A stretch of DNA of 64,000 bases, from assembly GCA_002236755.2 (NCBI GenBank), contig NBZP02000011.1:355046-419045 (forward strand), read 5' to 3'. The notes beneath the pieces are model-generated. The model searched no databases and was not told where the DNA came from. It worked only from the letters and a program-made list of their open reading frames with translations. Origin of the DNA: Dothistroma septosporum. Taxonomy: Eukaryota; Ascomycota; Dothideomycetes; Mycosphaerellales; Mycosphaerellaceae. The translations under genes and the position numbers were made by a program. Each line of letters begins with the position of its first letter. Position 1 is the stretch's first letter. Positions 1-12,739 of the stretch are shown here, one piece after another.

Positions 1-2599
1 TCCGGCGCTAGCCTAGTACGGCTATAGTCGATTAATAATAATGACTTTAACGAAGATTCTAGATAACTTTCTATTCTTAAAGTCGTAACTTAACTAAGAA
101 TAGTAGTTTATATCCACTTATAAATAGCATTCCGCTAGGTAACTAGATAGAGCTTATATAAACTAATAAATAGCGAGACGCGCTACCTATAGTATCTCTA
201 GACCCCGACTTACTAAATTGTACTTATCTCGATAATTAGTTCGAGTAGATAGAAGGTATTTGTGTTTCGAGAAGGCTCTTAACGATATTGATCGAGTAAG
301 ACCTACTTACGTTATTTGTTTATTTAAGTAGAAAGTAGTAGTATATTCTTATTCGAAGATAGTTAGTAATATTAATTGTCTATAACCTATATTGTATATC
401 TACTAATTAAGGCGGAAGGCCTAGAGATATAATAACGTAGAAATCTCCTACCTTATACTTATTTTAGCTTTAGTAGGTAGGTACGTAGTTAAAGGTAGGT
501 ATAGCTATACTATCTATATTAGTAGAAGTAGATATTATATTTAGGAGAGTAATACTATAGAAGCTATAGCTAGTATACGTATAGACTACTAGTTAGAAAG
601 GTAGGAACAAATGCTTTAAACAATCTCCTTATACGCTACTAAGTAGATTTATTTACTAATTATCTTCTATTATATATCGCGCGTTTAGTAATGCTTTTTA
701 CGTTACGTTTTACGCTACTTCGCGCGCGTTTAGTATAGCTTATATACTAAGATATAATAGAGCTAATAGGAACGCGTCTATATATATAAACAATATTAGT
801 ATTAGATAGTAGTACGACGCGCCTCGGCTACTAGAATATACGTTATATAGAGTATAGCTATTACTAATTATATTAGTATATTAAGAATATCGAGAGTATT
901 TTATAAACAAGCGCTTCTTTAAAGAGCTATATGAGGTACTATCTAAAGTATTATATTACTATAGACGGCTACTTTAGAGGCCGCGGAATACTTATATCCG
1001 ACCTAGATAATACGCTCTAATAGTATTCCGACGACGATATTCGTAATAAAGAGTACGATAGTATTAGTAGTATATCTAATATTACCTACGAGAATATATT
1101 ACTATATTCTAGTAAGTAGGCCTATATAGTAGAAGAGGAAGAGTAGCTAGATTCGTATAGACACAATATATTAGCTATATAACCCGGGCTATACTATAGT
1201 AGAGTAGAAGATATCGATATAGGAGAATCTAATATAGATAGGAGATTAGGTAGGGGTACTAAGGCTACTACGTAGACCAATACATTTAGTACTACTAATA
1301 CGAGTACCTCAAATATAACCTATATAACGAGGCGCGATAGTATTAGACCTCTATCTACGGCTACGATATTATATTTACGGCTATTATTCGAGAGCTTAGA
1401 GGATATTATTACTAGAGTAAGTATTAGAGAAGTAACTCGAGACTATCCTACTATTAAACCTCTTATATAATAGTAATCTCGTTTTGATAAGACATTTACC
1501 GAATAGGTTAAACAAGTTAGTATATTAGGGAATACTATCGACTATCTCTTAAAGGATCTAAGCTCGTAGCCTTTACTAGACAACCTAAGCTAGAAGAGCT
1601 CGGATTAGCTAAATAGACTAATAGAGGACATAGCGTCCGAGAAGATAAAGAAGGTATACGAATAGTAGAAGCTAACAATAATAATATCGGCTAAGGAATA
1701 AAGACTAGGAGAGAAGGAGTTTATTCTATAGTATAGATCGATTAGGTAGATCGTAGAGTTCTTCCTAGTATATAATACGTTTAAATACGATATCGAATAT
1801 ACCCTATATAGACTCATAACGGCTAATATAATAATACGGAGGATTTATAGTAAGATATCGTCTTATAATTAGTAGTAGGAGTAGTAGAAAGCAATTAATA
1901 TACTAGGTATTACTATTATACCTCTAATTATCTCGATAGACAAGACGCTCGTTACTAACTACTCTAGCTACGTCTCTACCTATCTAGTATACTTATCTAT
2001 TAGTAACCTACTATCTTATATTCGGAACTCTAATATATAGCCTAGTAGTTTCCTACTTAGTATACTACCTATCTACAAAAAGGACAATATTATCTCTAAG
2101 TAGTAGTATTATTACGACTATATAAGTAAGATATTCGAGGAGGTTAGGAATACTATACTCGAGGAAGGCTAGGACATAGACAACTCTAATAGACAAGTAC
2201 GCCAATACTTCTCTATTATAGTAGTAATAGCTATAAATTATAAGGAATAAGTATTATTACTAGTATTAGTATACTAAAGTATTACTTAGTCTATTAGATT
2301 AAGCCTAATAGACGAGAAGACCTCTCTTATCGAGTACTATAGTAGATATATAAGACCTAGAGGTTGTAGCTATAGTAATAGAGAGATTACTAAACGTAGT
2401 ATAAATAGCTACGAAATAAATTATTAGAAGACGATATATCGTCGAAGGCTATATATAACGTAGAATACTTTACCTAGAACCTCGAGCTATACGTAAATAT
2501 ATACGAATCGATAATATCGGATATACTATATTAGCTCTTAACTAGTATCCTAGACTATATAATAGACTAGGCTATAAGTATACTATATAATACAAATCT

Positions 2600-4200
2600 A
2601 TATTTGAGTAGATAGAACGTAATAGGTATAGTATTAGAGATATAATACCGAAGAAGGCTATAGTAGCCTTCATAATCGATAATTACTTCTTCTTAATACT
2701 AGTTATATAAGGATTAAAGTACTTTCTAGTATACTCTTTATATTCTAGGTAGAGAGGCCATAATATAAAAGGTATCCTAGCCTAGATAATACTAGTACTA
2801 GTACCTCTACTTACTAAGATCGAAGAGCTATAAGGTATATAGTTCCTAAAGTTGCTAGCCGACTTCTATATCCTAGTAAACTACTACGTCTATAACAAGG
2901 ACACGCTAAGGTATATAGACTTAGTACTAGGAGGTATAGATACGTTTAAAGAGTACTTTTAGTAATACTATACTATAAAGTCGGAGAAGAATAAGGCTAA
3001 CTATAGTACTAGAAATAGTATAAGTAGAAAGGTAAGCGTAATAAATACTAAGGGGTATACTAGTATTAGCAAAGAACTAAGAAGTAACTTTAACTTCCTA
3101 AAGTTCTATACTCTAATATACTTTGTCGATATAATTAAACTATTCGGAAACGCGCCTAGCTTAGATACTAGAGTATTTGAATATAAGTATATTTATATTA
3201 AAGGCGACTATACTAATACTAATAAGTAAGCTAGTTAGGAAGATTAAGTTATAGAATATAATACTTAGAAGATAAGTTAACTAGAGTAGATAGATAATAG
3301 TCGACTACGTACGTTAATAGTAGACGAGAATATTATCTAGTATAGTATAATATCGGCCCAAATACTAACTATATACGTCAACGCTAATAAATTTTTTGGA
3401 TAGAATAAGGATAGCGATCTTTAATAGTAAGGTTTTAAGTAGAGCAAGATTATATAGCCTTCTATTAAGCTCTAGCTAGACCTAGCCTCTCTTCCTACGT
3501 TTTACCTCTCTATTACGACATTTGTACGAGAATAGTAGAAGGCTTATAGATTCTATCGACTTAGAGACTTATATAAAGGTACTAATCTACTATAAGTAGA
3601 GAGGAATCTTTCCTTTATAGACGGACTATTATTACGCTTCTATAGCTCTATTAAGTATTAGAAACGTACTAGAAAGGAACCTAATAATCCCGAGTATTAT
3701 AAAGAAGATACTATTAGATACGTATAGTATTAGAATAGTTAAGAAGGTAACAAATACTATAACTAGGCGTAGATCTATAATAGTAACGACGCCTAAGGTA
3801 CCTAGAGTAGCTTCTTACCTAGTCAAATCATATATTCGATTATAATACGAGAAAGCATGGATTTTATAGACATATTAATCTCGAATAGTAGGAGCTATAA
3901 TATAGATATCGGCGTAATGCCTATATATAGTAGTACGATCTTCTACGTATACAAACTATTAACTCTAGATACTATAGTCGATCCCACTTACGGGATAATA
4001 GAGATTATACTAATAGGTATTAGCCTCTACTATAGAGAGCTAAATGGTATTAGGATATATAGTATAGCTAGCGTCGTATATAGTATCTACGTTTGTCTAG
4101 TAAATAAGCGTATTACTAGGTCTAGGAAGATATATATTAACAATATAGTCGATTTCGAGTAATTTAACCTATTCTTTAACAAGGACTTCGAGTAGTAATA
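2600..4200 (+). mobile_element. Plavaka-like DNA transposase relic
   Basis: One reading frame runs from about 2,615 past 4,160 with only TAG/TAA stops and no frameshift. It contains NFNFLKFYTLIYFVDIIKLFG near 3,085-3,150, followed by a tract like ...YIYIKGDYTNTNK near 3,200. This resembles the block of fungal Plavaka-type (CACTA/CMC-related) transposases in which a 'NFPKxHxxxHyvdsIrlFG' stretch precedes 'H...KDaYraTNkk'. The only ATG-initiated open piece (3,857-4,162) is the C-terminal part of this frame, not a gene. The element probably extends upstream, but I could not fix its ends or terminal inverted repeats. The family name is from remembered family features and is the least certain of the four relics. 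Confidence 0.45.
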
Positions 4201-6289
4201 GGCTATTAGTATTATTAAGACAAAGGCTATAGTAAGGAATACTAGAGTTAGGTAAGGATATTAGAGAAACTACCTTACTTAGTAGCCTTTACGTTAGACT
4301 TAGTACTAAAGATAGTTTTTATAAGGTCTAGGTTCTTTACTAAGTTACTATTATATAGCTTATTTCTATACTAAGCTTATACTTGTAGGAATAGTAATCT
4401 ATTATATTAGTAATAAGAGTATTAGGACTTAAGCTCTAGTTCGTTATAAGAAGAATAGTCGTATTAGTTTATATAATATATTAATCTTATATCGATTAAG
4501 ATCTTCGTATTTCTTCTATAAGCTTACGAGAATATAAGCTTCGTTTATAAAGTAGATAAGGTTTAGTAGCTCGTACGTCTAGTAAGAGGTAGCTCGAACG
4601 TAGGCCTAGAATATATATGTTTAGTATAGACGTATATATCTCGCCTACAAATTAGGCTATATCTACTACTACGACGATACTACTCGAGTTACTACTTCGG
4701 TTTAAGAGATTACTCGACTACTATTACTACGTAAGTTCGTCTTATTTACTCTAGATACGAAAGGATAGGACAGCTTCCCTACTTAGAACTTTTTTAAAGC
4801 TTAGGACGCTATTAAGACTCTAGTAGAAAATGCTATTGTACTAACTACTATTAAGAAGGTAAAGAAGAAAGGAAAGAAGAAGAAAGTCGAAAAGTCGAAG
4901 TCTATACTTATCTCTAAGGACAATACTATCCCTTAAGCGCCGAGAAGTCGATATTAGATTAAGTAATAACTATATCCGAGCCTATAGAGGTAGAACTACT
5001 AGTTTTGAGAGATATTAGCTAAGTACTATTATTAGAAAGGTCCGATAAGAAGAAATATAATAAACAAAAGACAAGAATATAGATCTCCGAGAACAAGGAA
5101 GAGAGTAGCTTAGATAGTAGTAGTAGCGACTAAGAGTAAGTAAAATTCGTCTTATAGAATAGCTACTCTATTAGCTACCCCTAGTACTAGCTTATTACTA
5201 GAACCGAGGAAACTAAAGAGGTACTATTAAAAAGAAGGAGAAAGTCTTACTACGAAACTACTTAAGGTTACTAGTAAGCTATTCGGAGAAGATCTCGATA
5301 GCCTTTATAGAAAGAAGAAGAAGACTTACTACGAAGTTACGTCCAAGTATAGACGAATAAACAACTCCTCGAGAGGCTTCTAATATATCTACTAACCTAG
5401 GTAGTATATTTAATATCTTTAACGACAATAGGCTATAGTATCTAATATAAGTAATCGAGCTAATCTATAGTATAGGCTACCTAGGCTATAACTTATATTA
5501 CCTAGTAGATATACTATAACTTCATAAACTTAATAACAAGTACTCTAGAATCTAGTAGAGGACCAAGCGAAACGCAAGTACTATTTACTTTTACTATAGA
5601 TAGTAGAGGCGTAGATACTTATTTAGTATATATTTCGAGTTCTTACTTTAAATATATACGTTTATATCGTAATAGTAGTTCTAGCTTTACTTAGTAAGTA
5701 CGTTTCGTAGTATATAAGCTTACTAGTACGTTACTTTCTCTTTTAAATACGATAGTACTAACCTTTTACCTTTTACTAAGGTAGGTATATACTTCTACTA
5801 TTATTACTAACTATAAGTAATTTTTACTATAATCTATATACTTCGACTCGATAATAATACTAGCCTTACGACTCTATTCCCTAGCTACTATATTATATAT
5901 TAACTATTCTTACTACGACCTATATTGTATTAGTATATACTACTCTAATATAGCTATATAGTACTCGAAGCCGAGCGTAGTATAGAAACGTAACTTTAGT
6001 AGTAACTATAGATAGGTATAGCTAAGACCAAACTAATCTCTAGTTCTCTATTACGAAGGTTAAGATAGTCCTTATATAACCTATACGTATAACTTAAGAC
6101 TAGTACGTATAGATTAATATCGTTTGAAGTATACTAACGAGTAGTAGTTATAGTACTAGGGCTTAAGTACAGGCCTATCTACTAACGCGTTCTATCTTTA
6201 ATTTCAACCTATTAACTTTACTACCTTATTACATATACTACAACGCGCCCCATTAGCTAAGATTAGCACAAATCGCGCACCGAATACTA

Positions 6290-7320
6290 AGCTTTCGAAC
6301 GATATGAAGTAGTAGATATATAGGCGTGTATTAGAGGGTGTATTAGGCGCGTTAATCGCAAATTCCGAAAAGCTCGAAGTCTATACTATTAACAAGGCTA
6401 TTCGAAGGACCTCAGATTACTATACTACGTAGAATATTTAAAGAAAAGGTAGGCCTAAGGTATATACTACCCGTGATATACGCAAGGTCGTACGTACTAC
6501 TCGAAAGAACTCTAAATAGACGTACTAGAACATTCGCGACGACATAGGCCTAGATCTAAGTACTAATACCTTACGGACTATATTGTATAACTTTAGGTTA
6601 GTAAACTAGCGCTATAAGAAGCGGCCTTACCTCACTACTAAATTAGCTCGTATTCGCCTTTGTTAGGCCTATTAATACTACTATATAGACTAGATATAGT
6701 AGCTCTTCTCGGACGAGTATTCTATTAAGAAGGGAGCTAGTAAGTAACAGTAATAGGTATTCGGATATTCCTATGAAAAATAGACCTACGAGTATATTAA
6801 CGAGTACTCTAAGAGTAAGTAAGCTTCCGTAATAATATGGGCTATAATAGGCTATAATCTACAAGGCCGTAGTAGTTGTAACTTAATTATAATGGAGCGA
6901 GATATAGCCTCCCCAAGAGGTGGCTATTTAGTACGCTTATATACTCAAATACTAGATAATAGGCTTCTTCCTTATTATTAGGGTAAAGTCTTTTAATAGG
7001 ACAATGTATTAGTTTATATAGCTCGCTATATAACCTAGTAGATAGCTAATAATACCATCTAATTACATATTGGATAGCTACTATATAGCCCGGATTTAAA
7101 CCCTATTAAATACCTCTAGCTACGACTTAAGGAGGCTATATATAGGCTCCGCCCTAACTTAGATAGTAAGACTAACAAGGATAGATAGCGAGAGATATTG
7201 ATTGAGGTACTACTACTTGCTTAGAAGGAGATTAAATAGTAGGTTATATATAAACTATTCAATTCGATACTAAGAAGGATTAAGGTAGTTATTAAGGCAC
7301 GGGAATAGTAAACGAAGTAT
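6290..7320 (+). mobile_element. Tc1/mariner-type transposase relic (RIP-inactivated)
   Basis: A single plus-strand frame from about 6,360 to 7,270 gives a Tc1/mariner transposase with TAG/TAA stops in place of Trp and Gln codons. Visible parts in order: a helix-turn-helix region with the linker RKGRPK (about 6,435), FSDEYSIKKGAS with the first catalytic Asp at 6,712, QDN-like *DNVLVYIAR with the second Asp at 7,000, and YSPDLNPIKYL at 7,084-7,116. The third catalytic residue, Glu in the family motif NPIE, is Lys here (codon AAA at 7,108), which fits one G-to-A change in a TG context. I found no convincing terminal inverted repeats. The copy is dead. Confidence 0.8.
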
Positions 7321-9899
7321 CAATAACACAAACGATAGCGCAATCGATAGCTACGTATCTCAGCTACAAAATAAGCCTATATATACCTTTATACGACAAC
7401 TAGTTGTAGTAATATAAAAGTACGAACAGATAGGGTATTTCTTGAAAGTTGATACTAAGATATAATAGGAATAGACTTTTACTATATGACTATAGCGCTA
7501 GTATATAGTAAGATCGAATACAACGACGAAGCCTATAGTCTACTCTTCGATAGTAATAGATATCTCTTTAGTAGCTATTAAGACAACTATGTATTCTAGT
7601 ACTCTTTACTACCGAAATATCTTTACTAGTTCGACGTTAACTTCTTATATATAGTAAAGAATAACAATAACTACTTCTAGATCTAGCCTAAGCTAGCTAG
7701 TAGAAGCGACGATAGTAAGAATAATACGCGTTATAATACGATAGAGAAGGTAATAGAGGAGATTAAGTAGGTATATAATACTAATAACTATTATAGTAAT
7801 AGTAGAATACGTATATTAAGCTTCGACCTATACGTATTAGACGAGGTCTAGGTAGATAGAGTATTTATAGACTTAGTATACCAATTGACCTAGTCTTAGT
7901 AGTCTTCTATATAGAGTAGAGACTAAGGCTAATACTTTATAGGTTAATAAGAGTAAGGTAATAAGCCTAAGGTATACTAGGTAGTATTAGAGTCTAGGCT
8001 TATAGTAATGACTTTTCTTAGTATATTATAGTAATCTTAGAGCGTAGCTAGGCCTTCCTAGTCGAACTATAATTATATAATATCTTCTCTTCCTAATCCT
8101 ATCTTCCTAGTACTACGACTAACCTAAGTACGAACCTACTACTTTATAGATCTCAAGCTCTTCGACAGTATTACTATATAAACTATAGCCTATACGAAAG
8201 AATATATCTTAGGAGTATTTATTCCTACCTTACTTAATAACTATAGTACTAGAAGGGATTACTAGCGCAACGACTACTATTATAAGGCAATTAATACCAA
8301 ATAGTAGTAGAAGTACTTTCTAGATAGTATACTATTAAGTTTTCCTAGATATACGAAATATATTCGAAACGTAGAGGCCTAAAGCATAATAGGGTATACT
8401 AGGCTATATATAGCTAGTAATTACCTTAGATAAAGACTATAGAAGAGGAAAATCGACTATATAGAGTAGAGTAGGTAGGAATATAAGTAGTAGGTATCTA
8501 AAGTCTACGTCTCTTATAGCTCTTCGATTGGATTTACTAAAGGTATAGCTAGGTCTAGGTAAGACAATCTTCTACTTAGATAGGCTTAAACGTAGCTTCG
8601 ATAATAGCTCTAGAGGTAATTTAGTAGATATAGTCGATACTAGAGTAGTCTAGCGTTACGCTATTTATCTAATAGGAGCTTAGAATAATATAGCTAACTA
8701 TATCGTTAGGTAGGTCCGGACTGTTTTTATTAATATACTAGACGGTATATTAGACAACTATTACTACGTCGATAGATCTCTTCTTTAGGATCTAGTCTAG
8801 TACTATAGTACTACTAGATAAGCTACTCTAGCTAGTTACGTACTATCTACGCCTTATAATTAATACCTAGTAACTTAGAGTAGTAACTCATAGCTTCTTA
8901 TTCTCTAAGAAGAAGAGGGTTTATAAGGTATAGAATCTCGAAGCCTAGTACAATTACTATATCGCGAAGTACTTTAAAGAGTAGGAAGTACTTAGTAAGA
9001 TATCGCCTATAGCTTAAGAGCTAGAGATAAAGGCTAGTAATATAGCTTAGATCTCGTCTATACTAGGCGTAGACGAGTATAAACATAAGGTCTAGTCCCT
9101 AGCGACTTACTTTATATACTACGACGTTATAGTAACGAATACTATAGATATATTTATACGCGAGATTAAGTATAGTCTAGTAGTAGCGTTTAGAGAGGGG
9201 ATCCTATACTATCTTATTAGTAATCTCTATAGGATAGACAATAAGTACTCGAAGGGCTACTAGAGTTAGTATTAAAAGATACGACTATATATACTAACTA
9301 ACTTATAGACTAGAAGTAGGTAATACTAGTAGGGATTAGTAAGGCAAAATAAATAGTACTAATACTTCCAAGTAATAGTATTATATTATTAAATATCTTA
9401 AGAGCTAATACTAGTATTTAAGAGTCTACTAATAGCTCGACTCGACGTATAGCTATTGAGATAGTCGATAATTATAATAAGTTTAACTTACCTATCTAGA
9501 TACTAGGTAGATAGACTATTACTTAGGGACGTCGGTTATAGGATCCTATATATATTAGTATATAACGCTTTAGGCTTCTTCTATTAGAGGGTACTAGAGG
9601 ATTTACGAGAGCTTATCTCGTCTACGTTACGCGCCGAAACGTAGAAGACATAGAGCCTTTTAGAAGGTATTTGTACGTTTAGTATATTATAAAGCTAGAT
9701 ACGATTTACGTAGTTATACTAAGTATATCGAGCCTACGTCTAATACGTAACGTAGGTAGATATAGAGTATACTAAGGGATACGAGATCTAGACTACGTCT
9801 AGTATATAACGTAGCCTAACGTATTAAACGTAGCCGAAAGTTACTAAATATAGCCTAAACGTACGAGACGTAGCTTAAGTATACTTCGACGTCTCGTAA

Positions 9900-12300
9900 T
9901 ATCGGGTTTATAAATAAGAAAAACTTTCGAAGCCTTATAAGTACTATATATATAGCTCGTATATACTCTTTATATATAATACTATAGATAAGGATATTAT
10001 CTAGATATACTATATAGGTATTATCTACTAGGCCTACTAAAGTATATTTAATATACTCTTAGAAGGTAGCTAGTATATTAGTTAATCCAAAAGGTATAAC
10101 TAAGTACTTATAGTATCTATAGTATATATAAAATATAGTCTTTTACTTATTACCTTACTTAATAGAAATACGATAGTATACGTCTATTAAATCGATTATT
10201 ATAAAGAAGGCCGACCTCTATAGCTAGTTTAGCGTCTTACTCATAAGTAGTAATAGGTAGTAGTTCTTTACTATAATCTTATTTAGGCCTCTATAGTTAA
10301 TATAGAGCCTAAGAGTACTATTCTTCTTAGGTATAAATAGGATAGATATACCTACTTTACTTATAGACTACCTAATCTAACTCTTCTATATTATCTTAGT
10401 AAGGTACTTCTTTAATACCTCTAGCTTAGTAATTAACTAATAGTATAGTAGCTTAAATAGAGGCTTCTTACTATCTACGAGATTAATCGTATACTTAACT
10501 CTATTAGATATCTTATACTTTATCTACTTATTAGGTATATATATATCTTAGAAGTTAGAGAACTCTTAAGGCTAGTCTAGTACCTTACTCTTAGCTATTA
10601 TAATAGACTAAATACTTATAGTAGATACTTACTCTATCTTATTAAGGTCGTCTATAAACTCGTATATACTATACTACTCGATTATATACGTCTCTATACT
10701 ATAGAGCTATTAGTCCTACCTATTAATCTTAATAATACGATTATAGTACTACTAAGGCCTATCTAAAATAACTAATAGTCTACCTATAGGTACTATATAG
10801 TAGATAGTATTACTCTCGTACTCTACTCCTATATTATTAGTAAGCTATATACGGATTATAAAGGTACTATAGTAATACTCTTAGTCCTATATATATAACT
10901 CTAAGCTTAGTAGCTTTGTACTACTAATAGGCTATAGCTAATATTATAGGATATACTTATATAATACGAGGCTTATATTAGTATAATCGTCGAGTAGGAA
11001 TATAGCCTTACGAAAGCCTTCCTATATCTCGACTACCTCTTATAGGTACCTTACCTTTAAGGTATCTACCTATTACCTAGAGTCGACTTTAGCTTTAGAA
11101 CCTAGATACGATCTTCTACTAGGCCCTTACTCTTTCCTAAGTCGCTCTTACTAGTTAGTACCTCGGCTACTTTAGTCTTATATACTCTCTATAAGATATA
11201 GTTCTTCTATAGGTACTAATTCGAGTACTTAGTTTAGATATAGCTCTTCTAATAATACCTATAGTATTCGACTCTACTATTATTACTAGCGCCTCTAGAC
11301 GAGCCTCTAGTATTACGTATACTACCTATAGCCTAGATATATAAAGCCTAACTTTATTTCTACTACTTCGAGCCCTAGTTATATTACTCTTACTTACTAG
11401 TAGTACCTTACTTATAGCTATAATTACGATCCTACCTATTACTACTACTACTACTATACTCTATACTCTCGATATATAAAGCTAGGATTACTAGTTCTTT
11501 CCTAGTTACTAGAATATTGTAAAACTTAACAATTATAGAACGTAGATAAGGTATAAGCTTTATAAGTAGGTACTATATATACTATAACTTCGTATAGTCT
11601 CCTAGCTAATTCTCTATAATATCTAGCTTAGTAGTAAACTACCTAACTATCTAGTTATCCTTCTATTTTACTACCTTATACTCTAGTATAGTATTAAGTA
11701 CGTAGTTTATAGGATTTCTATATATATTATAATAGAAGTCCTTAAAGTTCTTATATATATACCCTTTAAGGTTTAGTATACTATAACTAGTATACTATTA
11801 CTTACTTACCTCTTCTAAAAGATATAGAACTCTATATAGGACCTTAGCTATATCGGTCGTATACGAAGTACTAGATAGAGCAAAGATAAGTAGAAGCTCT
11901 CTAAGGAAGACTTAGGCCTTCTTAATTAAGCTATCCTTAAATAGTATAAGCTCTTTAAGTTACGAGTAAGTTATACCTAATATTATTACGTCCTATACTA
12001 GAGCCTTACTATTAGTACTAGATAGAGAATATATAGTTAGAGGGCCTTAAGGAGTCTCCTTAGTTAGTAGAGAGTCTTCGAGTCTCGAGAGTAGTATAGG
12101 CTAGGCGCCTATATTATATAGTTACTCTAGCTATTATACCTCTACCTCTAAAGCCTACTCCTTAATTTCCTCCCTTAAGGTATCTCTCCTTACTACTATA
12201 GCCTCCCGTCGTAGCCTTACTATAGCTCTTGAGCTTAGAGAGAGTATAGGCAACTTACTACTATAGCTATCCTAAATATTATCTATTAGTATATATAGAT
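9900..12300 (-). mobile_element. Ty3/gypsy retrotransposon relic, gag to reverse transcriptase, 3' truncated
   Basis: Read on the minus strand, a gag-like segment lies at about 11,455-11,750 (FYYNIYRNPINYVLN, later LVILALYIESIE). The reverse transcriptase lies at about 9,905-10,400, with FIPKKNSTLRLYINYRGLNKI (the YRGLN part at about 10,275-10,300), PFGLTN (10,081-10,098) and YIVYLDNILIYS (about 9,985-10,020). The active-site motif, normally YLDD, reads YLDN. After LFINP (about 9,905) the homology stops, so RNase H and integrase are missing and the element is truncated or interrupted there. Zinc-knuckle and protease regions should lie at 10,600-11,450 but are too altered to mark. Start and end coordinates are approximate. 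Confidence 0.75.
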
Positions 12301-12739
12301 TATAATAATAAAGAAGAATTAGAATTATAATTAGGGATATTATAATATATAGTATACCTACGATTAGTAAGATTGTAGGTAAGACTAATTCTTATCTTCT
12401 TCTTAAAGCTCGTAGTATATAGGTTAGTTATACGCGTATTACGTACGACCTTCTATACTAAGTAGGTTCTATAGACTTCTAGTATTAAAACTAGCTAGCC
12501 TTACTAGCCTTAGTATTACTAGCCTAGCTAGGCTACTATTATACTAGGACTAATTATAGATCTCGTTACTTTATTAGTTTTATTAATAACTATTCTAGGT
12601 ATATAGAGATAGATATAATTAAGTTGAAGTTCGAGGCTTTTCGTTCTCTCTATATCTATAAGTTACGTACTAAAAGTTCTACTCTAAAGAATAATAAAAG
12701 GCCTAGGCTTTAAATCCAAAAATCGAATAATATCTATAA

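Noticed and set aside
3857..4162. 101-codon ATG frame in the AT-rich block
   Set aside because: It is in phase with the stop-ridden Plavaka-like frame and is its C-terminal piece, not an independent gene.
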